Shown here piece after piece: positions 1-7,890 of a stretch of DNA of 64,000 nucleotides; positions within the stretch are counted from its first letter, which is position 1; every line of letters starts with the position of its first letter. This DNA comes from Massilia sp. 9I (lineage in GTDB: Bacteria; Pseudomonadota; Gammaproteobacteria; Burkholderiales; Burkholderiaceae_D). A program made the translations under genes and the position numbers. Location: the NCBI RefSeq assembly GCF_902506415.1, contig NZ_LR733275.1, forward strand, positions 2,457,795 through 2,521,794, written 5' to 3'. The notes beneath the pieces were generated by a model. That model saw nothing but the letters and a program-made list of their open reading frames with translations. It was not told the origin of the DNA and made no database searches.

Positions 1-524
1 TGGCGGTAGATGTCGGCGATCTGCTGCGCTTCGCCGCCCAGCAGGGCCTTGGTGCCGCACATCTCGGCGCAGGCCGGCAGCTTGCCTTCGGCGATGCGGT
101 TGCGGCCGTACTTCTTGAATTCCGCTTCCGACGTATCCGGTTCCGGGCCGCCGGCGCAGAAGGTGCACTTGTCCATCTTGCCGCGGTGATTGAAGATGCC
201 GGTCTCCGGGAACTGCGGCGCCCCGAACGGGCAGGCGTAGTAGCAGTAGCCGCAGCCGATGCACTGGTCCTTGCTGTGCAGGACGATGCCGTCCTCGGTG
301 TGGTAGATGCAGTTGGTCGGGCACACCGCCAGGCAGGGGGCGTCGGTGCAGTGCATGCAGGCCACCGACACCGAGCGCTCGCCCGGGATGCCGTCGTTGA
401 TCGTCACCACGCGGCGCCGGTTGATGCCCCAGGCCAGTTCGTGCTCGTTCTTGCATGCGGTTACGCAGCCGTTGCAGTCGATGCAGCGCTCTGTATCGCA
501 AATAAATTTCATCCTCGCAGCCAT
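1..524 (-). CDS. fdhB: Formate dehydrogenase iron-sulfur (beta) subunit, 3' end cut by window
   Basis: Electron-transfer subunit carrying electrons from the catalytic subunit to the membrane cytochrome b or quinone pool. The visible N-terminal 174 residues read as a four-cluster ferredoxin: a C-x2-C-x2-C-x3-C set near residues 14-24 (CIDCNGCVTAC), a second set (CMHCTDAPCLAVCP), a third (CIGCGYCYYACPFGAP), and further Cys in CTFC and CAEMC. This is the DMSO reductase-type Fe-S subunit layout. The ATG at 524 has a GAGGAGGG Shine-Dalgarno just upstream. It lies 32 nt downstream of fdhA on the same strand. A short MAAR extension precedes MKFICD; the inner ATG is also possible but has no better ribosome site. 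The C-terminus and the expected gamma subunit lie outside the window. Confidence 0.93.
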   Translation of the reverse strand, partial: MAARMKFICDTERCIDCNGCVTACKNEHELAWGINRRRVVTINDGIPGERSVSVACMHCTDAPCLAVCPTNCIYHTEDGIVLHSKDQCIGCGYCYYACPFGAPQFPETGIFNHRGKMDKCTFCAGGPEPDTSEAEFKKYGRNRIAEGKLPACAEMCGTKALLGGEAQQIADIYR

Positions 525-556
525 GCCACCCTCCTCTGCTGTTTTCTATGTGTGCC

Positions 557-3376
557 TCAGGCCTTGACGACCCGGCACAGCGATACCTTGGTTTCCTGCA
601 TCATCGTCACGGCGTCGTAGCCGTAGGTCCAGCCCGTGTTGATGGCTTCGCCGCGCACCGTCGGCGCCCCGCCTTCGGGGTAGTGGCGCTCGAGGTCTTC
701 GCCCATCCACCAGCCGCCGAAGTGGAAAGGCGCCCAGACCAGTCCGATCGGCACCCGCTCGGTGACCATCGCCATCATCTTCATGCGCGCGCCGGTCGGG
801 GTTTCGACCCATACGTAGTCGCCGACCTTTGCATGGATCTGGGCCGCGTCGCGCGGATTGATCTCGACGAACATGTTCTGCTGCAGCTCGGCCAGCCAGG
901 GGTTCGAGCGGGTCTCTTCGCCGCCGCCCTCGTACTCGACCAGGCGTCCGGAGGTCATGATCAGCGGAAAATCCTTCGAGTAGTCGACTTCCTGCACCGA
1001 CTTGTACAGGGTCGGCAGGCGCCAGAAGTTGGCCTTGTCGTCGTAGGTCGGGTACTTGGCGACCAGGTCGCGCCGCGGCGAGGCCAGCGGTTCGCGGTGG
1101 GTCGGCACCGGATCCGGGAAGTTCCAGACGTTGCAGCGCGCCCGCGCATTCCCGTAGGGCGCGCAGCCGTGGGCGATAACGACGCGGATGATGCCGCCCG
1201 ACAAATCGGTCTTCCAGTTCTTGCCCTCGGCCATGGCTTGCTCTTGGGGCGTGAGTTCCGCCCACCAGCCCAGCTTCTTGAGGAAGACGTGGTCGAATTC
1301 CGGGTAGCCGGTGTCGAGCTGGCTGTCCTTGTTGGTCGAGCCGTCGGCCGCCAGCAGCGACACCCCGTCGTGCTCGACGCCCCAGTTGGCGCGGAACGGC
1401 AGTCCGCCCTCGGCCACCGACTTGTTGAGGTCGTACAGGATCGGCGTGCCCGGGTGCTTGAGTTCCGGCGTGCCCCAGCACGGCCACGGCAGGCCGTAGT
1501 AGTCGCCCTTGCAGGGACCGTCGTCGGCGCGCATGGTGGTCGGGTTGAAGGTGTGCTTGTTCTCCATGTGGAGCTTCAGGCGCTCCGGCGAACAGCCCGT
1601 GTAGCCGATGGTCCAGCACGAGCGGTTAATCTCGCGCAGGATGTCCTCGACCACCGGTTCGTTCATCACCACCTTGATGTTCTTGCACAGTTCGTTGTGG
1701 AAGCCGAACTTCTTGGCGAACAGGTACATGATCTCGTGGTCGGTCTTGCACTCGAACAGCGGCATGATGACCCGTTCGCGCCACTGGATGCTTCGGTTGG
1801 ACGCCGTGCACGAGCCCGAGGTCTCGAACTGGGATGCGGCCGGCAGCAGGTAGACGCCATCGGTGCGGCCGTGCATCGAGGCCGTCATGCTCGGATAGGG
1901 GTCGATCACCACCAGCATGTCGAGCTTCTGCATCGCCGCCTTCATGTCCGGCAGGCGCACCTGGCTGTTCGGCGCGTGGCCCCAGTAGAACACGGCGCGC
2001 AGGTTGCTCGGCTGGTCGACGTACTTGTTCTCTTCGTTGACCGCGTCGAACCAGCGCGACACCGTGATGCCGGGCTTTTCCATCAGCTCCTTGGAGCCGA
2101 AGCGCGACTTGATCCATTCGTAATCCACGCCCCAGACGTTGGCGAAGTGCTTCCAGGCGCCCTCGGCGATGCCGTAGTAGCCCGGCAGCGAGTCGCCGTT
2201 GGGACCGACGTCGGTCGCGCCCTGCACGTTGTCGTGGCCGCGGTAGATGTTGGCGCCGCCGCCCGGGACGCCGATGTTGCCCAGCGCCAGCTGCAGGATC
2301 GACAGCGCACGCACGTTGGCGGTGCCGACGTGGTGCTGGGTGATGCCCATGCACCAGACCACCGAGGACGGCTTGTTCTTGGCCAGCATCTCGGCAGCCA
2401 TTTTCACCGAGGCTTCCGGCACGCCGGTGATGTCCGAGACGATATCCGGCGTCCATTTCGCGACTTCCTTGCGCACGTCGTCCATGCCGTAGGTGCGCGC
2501 CGCGATGTATTCCTTGTCTTCCCAGCCGTTCTGGAAGATGTGCCACAGGATGCCCCACACCAGCGGGATGTCGGTGCCCGGGCGCACGCGCACGTAGTGG
2601 TGGGCGAAGCGCGCGGTGCGGGTGAAGCGCGGGTCGATGACGATCATCTTCGCGCCCAGTTCCTTGGCGTGCAGGAAGTGCAGCATCGAGATCGGGTGCG
2701 CCTCGGCCGGGTTGGAGCCGATGAACATCACCGCCTTGCTGTGGTGCAAGTCGTTGAAGGAGTTCGTCATGGCACCGTAGCCGAAGGTCTGGGCCACGCC
2801 AGCGACCGTGGTCGAGTGGCAGATGCGCGCCTGGTGGTCGCAGTTGTTGGAGCCCCAGAACGAGACGAATTTGCGCAGCAGGTAGGCCTGCTCGTTGTTG
2901 TGCTTGGAGCTGCCGATCACCATCAGGGCGTCGGGGCCGGACTTCTGGCGCAGCTCGATCAGCTTGTCGCCGATCTCGTTGATGGCCTGGTCCCAGGAGA
3001 TGCGCTGGTACTTCCCGCCCACCAGCTTCATCGGGTAGCGCAGGCGGTGCTCGCCGAAGGCGTGCTCGCGCACCGAGGCGCCCTTGGCGCAGTGCGCACC
3101 CATGTTGATGGGCGAATCGAAGGCGGCTTCCTGGCGCACCCAGACGCCATTGGCCACCACCGCGTCGACCGAGCAGCCCACCGAGCAGTGGCTGCAGACG
3201 GTGCGCTTGATCTCCGTCGGCACCGGGGCGCCGGGCGCCTGGTCGGCTTTCGCCGGTTCGATCACGTTCAGCGGCAGCTGCCGGGCCAGGGCGCCGGCGC
3301 CGGCGGCGACGCCCGCGCCGACCAGGAAGCGGCGCCGTTTCAGTCCGCTGTCACGGACGGTCTTCACAAGGGACAT
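557..3376 (-). CDS. fdhA: Formate dehydrogenase catalytic (alpha) subunit, molybdopterin/W type, Cys variant
   Basis: Oxidises formate to CO2 at a bis-pterin Mo/W centre. The 939-aa length fits respiratory FdhA/FdnG. A Tat leader sits at residues 14-30 (KRRRFLVGAG then a hydrophobic stretch), so the enzyme should be exported folded. The [4Fe-4S] cluster ligands are Cys61, Cys64, Cys68 and Cys96. The metal ligand is Cys186 in DHQARICHS, where E. coli FdnG/FdhF have selenocysteine, so no Sec machinery is needed. Molybdopterin-binding signatures follow (GSNPAEAHP, WCMGITQHHVG, a C-terminal molydop-binding domain). ATG at 3376. It sits between a Tat microprotein (upstream) and fdhB (downstream), as in other epsilon/betaproteobacterial fdh loci. 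The downstream quinone link is inferred from the cluster, not seen. Confidence 0.96.
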   Translation of the reverse strand: MSLVKTVRDSGLKRRRFLVGAGVAAGAGALARQLPLNVIEPAKADQAPGAPVPTEIKRTVCSHCSVGCSVDAVVANGVWVRQEAAFDSPINMGAHCAKGASVREHAFGEHRLRYPMKLVGGKYQRISWDQAINEIGDKLIELRQKSGPDALMVIGSSKHNNEQAYLLRKFVSFWGSNNCDHQARICHSTTVAGVAQTFGYGAMTNSFNDLHHSKAVMFIGSNPAEAHPISMLHFLHAKELGAKMIVIDPRFTRTARFAHHYVRVRPGTDIPLVWGILWHIFQNGWEDKEYIAARTYGMDDVRKEVAKWTPDIVSDITGVPEASVKMAAEMLAKNKPSSVVWCMGITQHHVGTANVRALSILQLALGNIGVPGGGANIYRGHDNVQGATDVGPNGDSLPGYYGIAEGAWKHFANVWGVDYEWIKSRFGSKELMEKPGITVSRWFDAVNEENKYVDQPSNLRAVFYWGHAPNSQVRLPDMKAAMQKLDMLVVIDPYPSMTASMHGRTDGVYLLPAASQFETSGSCTASNRSIQWRERVIMPLFECKTDHEIMYLFAKKFGFHNELCKNIKVVMNEPVVEDILREINRSCWTIGYTGCSPERLKLHMENKHTFNPTTMRADDGPCKGDYYGLPWPCWGTPELKHPGTPILYDLNKSVAEGGLPFRANWGVEHDGVSLLAADGSTNKDSQLDTGYPEFDHVFLKKLGWWAELTPQEQAMAEGKNWKTDLSGGIIRVVIAHGCAPYGNARARCNVWNFPDPVPTHREPLASPRRDLVAKYPTYDDKANFWRLPTLYKSVQEVDYSKDFPLIMTSGRLVEYEGGGEETRSNPWLAELQQNMFVEINPRDAAQIHAKVGDYVWVETPTGARMKMMAMVTERVPIGLVWAPFHFGGWWMGEDLERHYPEGGAPTVRGEAINTGWTYGYDAVTMMQETKVSLCRVVKA

Positions 3377-3406
3377 GCTGTGTCTCCGGTTGCGCTCTTC
3401 CTGGTG

Positions 3407-3634
3407 TTACCAGTAGGCGGCGGTCTGGTAGTAACGACGGATGTGCTCGGTCTCGTGGTAGCCGCGCTTGGCCTCGGGCGCGGGCGCCGGTGCGGGGGCC
3501 GGCGCTTCCTCGGCCGTAGCGCTGCCGGCGACGACGGCAAGTGCGCCCAGCGGCGCGGCTTTCAGGAAGCTGCGCCGGGTCCGGTCCGGTGCGCTTTCCT
3601 GAGCTGTTTGATTCCCTTGCGGTAGCTGTTCCAT
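3407..3634 (-). CDS. Formate dehydrogenase region Tat-signal microprotein
   Basis: A 75-aa protein with a Tat motif (RTRRSFLKAA, residues 18-27), a short hydrophobic h-region, an Ala-Pro-rich linker (alternating AP, residues 44-54) and a conserved-looking tail (YHETEHIRRYYQTAAYW). This matches the small twin-arginine proteins that precede fdhA in many formate dehydrogenase operons. Their exact role is unknown; assembly or export is usually assumed. ATG at 3634. It is 30 nt upstream of fdhA and 16 nt downstream of the TorD-like gene on the same strand, so it is very probably cotranscribed. Longer in-frame readings through the chaperone gene are overlaps without support. Confidence 0.88.
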   Translation of the reverse strand: MEQLPQGNQTAQESAPDRTRRSFLKAAPLGALAVVAGSATAEEAPAPAPAPAPEAKRGYHETEHIRRYYQTAAYW

Positions 3635-3650
3635 GCCTGTGCCTCTATGG

Positions 3651-4340
3651 TTAAACGGGTGTTCCGTCGAGCGCTTCCCCGACCACGAAGGCTTGCGCTT
3701 CGATGTCGAGGAAGGCGCCGGCCAGCCGGGCGACCAGCCGGTAGTAATTCGATCCCTCCGCCGCCGCGATGTCGGCCAGGCAGCGCTCGTACCAGGGAGC
3801 GATGTGGACCTCGAAGAAGGCTTGCTGCTGCTCCAGCGGCTGGCGCGCAATGCCGGGGGCGCCGGTGATCAGGACGCGCATGGTCTCGCACAGGGCGCCC
3901 AGGTGGTCTTCGAACTCGGCGACGCCGCGCACGCGGCCAATGCCGAAGCGCGCCAGGTCGGCGCGCAGCTCCGCCAGCGGGGTGTCGTTCAGGAAGCCGG
4001 ACAGGTAGCGCGAGCCGTAGGGGTTGACCGGCGGCGTGCCGACGCTGATGAAGAGTGTGTCGAATTCGTTTGCTACCGCATCCGGATCCATGACGCTGGA
4101 CGCAACCGTCAGGGCCTCCCAGCTTTGCTCCAGCGCCGGGTCGCCCCCTTCGGAGAGGATGGGGTCGGCATGCGCCAGCGCGCCAAGCAAGGCAGCGTCC
4201 GGCGCCGCCAGCAGCAGGCGCGACAGCAGTGCGTACAGGTCGGCGCGCGCCTGGTCCTCCCCGGACAGCGGACGGGAAATGTGGATATGCGCAGTGGGTA
4301 CGGCGGGACGGTCGATCGGCGGCGCGTCGGAAAGGGACAC
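3651..4340 (-). CDS. TorD/DmsD-family chaperone for the formate dehydrogenase
   Basis: All-helical cytoplasmic chaperone that protects Mo-enzyme apoproteins and their Tat leaders before cofactor insertion. The 229 aa include the family signature: an E-F-x-x-L-F segment followed by GTPPVNPYGS (about residues 92-109), and a C-terminal helical bundle with YERCLAD. The start is GTG at 4340 with AGGAGAG 8 nt upstream; no better ATG exists in frame. A TATAAG -10-like hexamer lies at 4365-4370 (minus), so the fdh genes may have their own promoter apart from cydABX. It is the first gene of the fdh unit. The partner is inferred to be FdhA because that is the only Tat molybdoenzyme nearby. Confidence 0.88.
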   Translation of the reverse strand: MSLSDAPPIDRPAVPTAHIHISRPLSGEDQARADLYALLSRLLLAAPDAALLGALAHADPILSEGGDPALEQSWEALTVASSVMDPDAVANEFDTLFISVGTPPVNPYGSRYLSGFLNDTPLAELRADLARFGIGRVRGVAEFEDHLGALCETMRVLITGAPGIARQPLEQQQAFFEVHIAPWYERCLADIAAAEGSNYYRLVARLAGAFLDIEAQAFVVGEALDGTPV

Positions 4341-4427
4341 GGTGCTGCTCTCCTGTTAACAAAGCTTATAAGAAGTGTATTCCTCCATAGCGGCAAGCCG
4401 CGCACGGTTGGTCTTTTCGCGCCAAGG

Positions 4428-4556
4428 CTAGCGCATGCCCAGCGCCTGCATCAGGACCCGGATCACATAGGCCACCGCTGCCAGCGTAAACACGCCGCCC
4501 AGCCAGAGCGCCGCCATCCAGCCAAAACGCTGCATCCACTCCCGCCGCGTCGCCAT
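4428..4556 (-). CDS. DUF2474-type single-TM subunit of cyanide-insensitive bd oxidase (CydX-like)
   Basis: A 42-aa microprotein with one predicted transmembrane helix (about residues 12-36) and a basic N-terminus, beginning MATRREWMQRFGWMAALW. The W-x-x-R-x-GW...L-W pattern and its place directly after cydB match DUF2474 proteins encoded with CIO-type cytochrome bd. They are thought to act like CydX, stabilising the oxidase complex. Its ATG follows the cydB TAG with no gap (TAGATG), implying translational coupling. It was found by reading the gap after cydB. Confidence 0.85.
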   Translation of the reverse strand: MATRREWMQRFGWMAALWLGGVFTLAAVAYVIRVLMQALGMR

Positions 4557-5564
4557 CTAGTGGTACCCCGCATCGGCCTTGACCTTGCCGCGGAACACCC
4601 AGTACGACCAGCCGGTGTACATCAGGATGATGGGCAGGATGAACAGGGTGCCGACCAGCGCGAAGCCCTGGCTGCTGGGTGGCGAGGCGGCCTCCCAGAT
4701 CGAGATCGCGGGCGGCACGATGTGCGGCCAGATGCTGATCGCCATGCCGCTGTAGCCGAGGAAGATCAGGGCCAGCGCCGCCACGAAAGGAACGCGGTGG
4801 GGATCCCGCGTGAGCGAGCGCAGCAGCAGGACGATGAAGACCAGCACCAGCACCGGCACCGGGGCCAGGAACACGATGTTCGGGAAGCTGAACCAGCGCT
4901 GGGCCACCGCCGGGTCGCGCCAGGGCGTCCAGATACTGATGATGACGATCGCGGCCAGCAGCATCAGGGCGAAGGGACGCGCCACCTGCACCATGCGCGC
5001 ATGCAGCTCGCCCTCGGTCTTCATCACCAGCCAGGTGGCGCCCAGCAGGGTGTAGGCGATCATCACGCCGACGCCGGCCAGCAGCGGGAAAGGCGCGAGC
5101 CAGTCGAGCGGCCCGCCGGCATAGCTGCGGCCCGAGACCGTGATGCCGTCGAGGAAGGCGCCCAGCGCCACCCCCTGGAAGAAGGAAGCGACGACGGAAC
5201 CGCCGATGAAGGCCTTGTCCCACAGGTGCCGCTCGTGTTCCTTGGCCTTGAAGCGGAATTCGAAGGCCACGCCGCGGAACACCAGGCCGACCAGCATGAA
5301 GATCAGCGGCAGGTAGAGCCCCGACAGGATGATCGAATAGGCCACCGGGAAGGCGGCCAGCAGCCCTTCCCCGCCCAGCACCAGCCAGGTTTCGTTGCCG
5401 TCCCAGACCGGCGCCACGGTGTTCATCATGGCGTCGCGGTCGCGCTTTTTCGGCGTGAAGGGAAACAGCAGGCCGATCCCCAGGTCAAAGCCGTCCAGCA
5501 GCACGTACATGAAGACGGCGAAGAAGATGATGACCGCCCAGATGACTGAAGTATCGATGCCCAT
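4557..5564 (-). CDS. cydB: Cytochrome bd (CIO-type) ubiquinol oxidase subunit II
   Basis: Membrane subunit partnering CydA in quinol oxidation and O2 reduction to water. The 335 aa contain the typical N-terminus (WAVIIFFAVFMYVLLDGFDLG), the PVWDGNETWLVLGG loop near residues 52-65, and about eight hydrophobic helices. The family's length and the GFDLG and WDGNE signatures are intact. ATG at 5564. It lies 2 nt after cydA and abuts the DUF2474 microprotein, so the three form one operon. Confidence 0.96.
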   Translation of the reverse strand: MGIDTSVIWAVIIFFAVFMYVLLDGFDLGIGLLFPFTPKKRDRDAMMNTVAPVWDGNETWLVLGGEGLLAAFPVAYSIILSGLYLPLIFMLVGLVFRGVAFEFRFKAKEHERHLWDKAFIGGSVVASFFQGVALGAFLDGITVSGRSYAGGPLDWLAPFPLLAGVGVMIAYTLLGATWLVMKTEGELHARMVQVARPFALMLLAAIVIISIWTPWRDPAVAQRWFSFPNIVFLAPVPVLVLVFIVLLLRSLTRDPHRVPFVAALALIFLGYSGMAISIWPHIVPPAISIWEAASPPSSQGFALVGTLFILPIILMYTGWSYWVFRGKVKADAGYH

Positions 5565-5566
5565 GC

Positions 5567-7033
5567 TCAGGTCTCCCGCCGCTCGTCCTTGGACTGGCTT
5601 TCCGGTCCCGGATCATCATCGTTGCCGACATCCGCCGCCGACAGCGGCCGCATCGGCGTGCGCTCCTCGCCCGGCCCACCCTGCGGCGGCCGGTTCAGTT
5701 CGAAGCGCTGCGGACCCTTGCGGATCATGCGCAGCAGGTACACCGTGCCGGTGCCGAACACGAAAAAGTAGGCGACTACGAACAGGGCCAGGGTCAAGGC
5801 CAGCGAAGCGGCCCCGTGCGGCGACACCGCGTCGGCCGTGCGCAGCACCCCGTACACCACCCAGGGCTGGCGCCCGACTTCGGTGGTGGTCCAGCCCGCG
5901 AGGATGGCGATCAGCCCGGCCGGCCCCATCCACAGCGCGAAGCGCAGGAACAGGCGCTGCGACCACATGCGCGCTTCCCCTCCCCGCTTGCGCCGCAGCC
6001 ACAGGCTCCAGGCGCCCAGCGCGATCATGAGCAGGCCCAGGCCCACCATCAGGCGGAAGCTCCAGAACACGATCAGGGAATTCGGCCGGTTCTCGCGCGG
6101 GAACTCCTTCAGGCCGGGGATCTGGCCGCCCCAGGTGTGGGTGAGGATGAGGCTGCCCAGGCGCGGTATGCCGACGGCATACTTGGTGCGTTCCTCTTCC
6201 ATGTCCGGCACGCCGAACAGCAACAGCGGGATCGCGCGGTCGCCTTCGTTCTGCCAGTGCCCTTCCATCGCCGCGATCTTGGCCGGCTGGTGCTTGAGCG
6301 TGTTCAGGCCGTGGAAGTCGCCGACGATGGCCTGGATCGGCGCCACGATCAGCACCATCCACATCGCCATCGACAGCATCTTGCGCACCGCCGGGTTGTC
6401 GCGCCCCTTGAGGAGCTGCCAGGCGCCGGCCGCGCCGACGATCAGCGCGGTGGTGAGATAGGCGGCGATCACCATGTGCACCAGCCGGTAGGGAAAGGAA
6501 GGGTTGAACACGATCGCCAGCCAGTCGGCGGGAACCATGCGCCCGCCCTCGATGGCATAGCCCTGCGGGGTCTGCATCCAGCTGTTGGCGGCCAGGATCC
6601 AGGTGGCCGAGATCAGGGTGCCGACCGCCACCGCGCAGGTGGCGGCGAAATGCAGGCCGGGGCCGACCCGGGTCCAGCCGAACAGCATTACCCCTAGGAA
6701 GCCCGCCTCCAGGAAGAAGGCGGTCAGCACCTCGTAGGACAGGATCGGTCCCATGATGCTGCCCGCGAACTCGGACAGGTAGCTCCAGTTGGTGCCGATC
6801 TGGTAGGCCATCACGATGCCGGACACCACCCCCATGCCGAAGGTGACGGCGAAGATCTTGAGCCAGTAGTGGTACAGGTCGACGTAGACCTGGCGCTTGG
6901 TGCGCAGCCAGCACAGCTCGAGCACGGCGAGATAGCTCGCCATGCCGATAGTGATGGCCGGGAACAGGATGTGGAAAGACATCGTGAACGCGAATTGCAC
7001 GCGCGCCAGATCCAGTGCGGACAAACCGAACAT
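5567..7033 (-). CDS. cydA: Cytochrome bd (CIO-type) ubiquinol oxidase subunit I
   Basis: Heme-bearing subunit of the cyanide-insensitive terminal oxidase. The 488 aa carry the conserved ligands at the canonical positions: His21 (high-spin heme), Glu101 and Glu109 (proton and heme channel), His186 (YRLVHM, heme b558), Met329 (FRLMVG), and the GWTTTEVGRQPW signature around 380-391. The Q-loop is short, as expected for CIO/bd-S rather than the long E. coli form. The ATG at 7033 has AGGAG about 6 nt upstream. The C-terminal 45 residues are hydrophilic, acidic and Pro-rich. It is first of cydA-cydB-DUF2474, with the fdh genes downstream on the same strand. No FNR box is visible upstream. Confidence 0.97.
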   Translation of the reverse strand: MFGLSALDLARVQFAFTMSFHILFPAITIGMASYLAVLELCWLRTKRQVYVDLYHYWLKIFAVTFGMGVVSGIVMAYQIGTNWSYLSEFAGSIMGPILSYEVLTAFFLEAGFLGVMLFGWTRVGPGLHFAATCAVAVGTLISATWILAANSWMQTPQGYAIEGGRMVPADWLAIVFNPSFPYRLVHMVIAAYLTTALIVGAAGAWQLLKGRDNPAVRKMLSMAMWMVLIVAPIQAIVGDFHGLNTLKHQPAKIAAMEGHWQNEGDRAIPLLLFGVPDMEEERTKYAVGIPRLGSLILTHTWGGQIPGLKEFPRENRPNSLIVFWSFRLMVGLGLLMIALGAWSLWLRRKRGGEARMWSQRLFLRFALWMGPAGLIAILAGWTTTEVGRQPWVVYGVLRTADAVSPHGAASLALTLALFVVAYFFVFGTGTVYLLRMIRKGPQRFELNRPPQGGPGEERTPMRPLSAADVGNDDDPGPESQSKDERRET

Positions 7034-7411
7034 TGACGCTCCTTTTTCTTGGTCGTTCTTCGTTGGCGTGTCCGGAATCTAGCATGCACAATGGGTGCGC
7101 ACGCTTGGCGAGGGCGATTAAATCGCCCTCCTGTGAGGCTGCGAAACCCATCTGTTTCACTTCCAAAATCTTTCATGCTGTCAGAAAACCGGCGGCCACT
7201 GATCCAAATTAATGACCTGTCAGATCGCCCTTAGCGCACCGATGGGCTCGTCTATATTGGCTGACGATTCGAGCCCGGCAGGCGTCAAACCACCCGACGC
7301 GCAAGCTTGCCGGCTCGCTATCCGGCGACCCACCCTCTCCCGATCCATGTAGCGCCGGGCACGGCGGCTGGGCCAACCATCGTTCCACGATGTGATGTGA
7401 AAGGAATTGCC
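7034..7411. promoter_or_regulatory. Divergent intergenic region between cydA and the plus-strand domain/protease pair
   Basis: This 378-nt stretch holds no convincing gene. It must contain the cydA promoter (minus) and the promoter for the 7412 gene (plus). The clearest elements are a 9-bp inverted repeat at 7110-7130 and a TATATT hexamer at 7253-7258 preceded 16 nt earlier by TTAGCG (7231-7236), a weak plus-strand promoter candidate. No TTGAT-N4-ATCAA site was found. Confidence 0.4.
7110..7130. promoter_or_regulatory. 9-bp inverted repeat upstream of cydA
   Basis: Perfect dyad GAGGGCGAT-TAA-ATCGCCCTC, 77 nt upstream of the cydA start. There is no T-tract on either side, so it is more likely a regulator-binding site than a terminator. 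The binding protein is unknown. Confidence 0.45.
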
Positions 7412-7873
7412 ATGACAAACAAGCAGACCAACCAGGCCGCGACGCGCCTGGCGTCCGGGGCGCGCGCGGCGGAAACGCCCTACGCTTCCTCGGCGCCGAC
7501 GTCAGCCTTTGCCGAGATCCGGCAGGACGTCGACGCCGGCGCGGTGCGCCAGCTGCTGGGTCCCGCAGTGTCCGGCGGCGCCGTCGAACCCGAACTGGCC
7601 GGCACCGGCTCCATCTACCGCCACAACTGGGGCGCCCGGCGCGGCCAGTGGGTGCTGCGCCTCAACTGGTCGGCCATCAACGCGCGCTCGCGCGTGTTCG
7701 TGGCGATCGGCGAAGGCGCTGCGGGCGGACCGGACGGCGGCAAGTTCATCGGCTCGGCCCGCTACACCGTGCACAACGTCGCGCCGCGGGCCGGCGGCGT
7801 CGATATCTGGGTCAACATCGAATGGAGCAGCGACCTCCTGCTCTACGTCGACTACCTGATCGTCAACCCCTGA
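7412..7873 (+). CDS. Uncharacterised protein with a domain shared with the adjacent metzincin
   Basis: A 153-aa protein of unrecognised family. Residues 69-153 form a compact, probably all-beta domain (YRHNWG.RRGQW, VFVAIGEGAAGG, KFIGSARYTVHNVAPR, DIWVNIEWSS, YVDYLIVNP) that recurs almost unchanged at residues 59-143 of the next gene. The first 65 residues are low-complexity and Ala-rich. No N-terminal signal peptide or membrane helix is visible. The ATG at 7412 has AAGGA upstream; longer in-frame starts lack a ribosome site. It ends 17 nt before the protease gene, so the two are likely cotranscribed. It could be a carbohydrate- or membrane-binding module, or a partner of the protease; the sequence does not decide. 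Confidence 0.75.
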   Translation: MTNKQTNQAATRLASGARAAETPYASSAPTSAFAEIRQDVDAGAVRQLLGPAVSGGAVEPELAGTGSIYRHNWGARRGQWVLRLNWSAINARSRVFVAIGEGAAGGPDGGKFIGSARYTVHNVAPRAGGVDIWVNIEWSSDLLLYVDYLIVNP

Positions 7874-7890
7874 ACACAAAGGAGAGCATC

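Noticed and set aside
548-3625. A plus-strand frame of about 1000 codons over fdhA
   Set aside because: Arg/Val/Ala/His-rich translation without motifs; fdhA on the other strand has all catalytic residues. The same reasoning removes the long frames at 3633-5549, 36558-39296 (minus) and 42403-46080.
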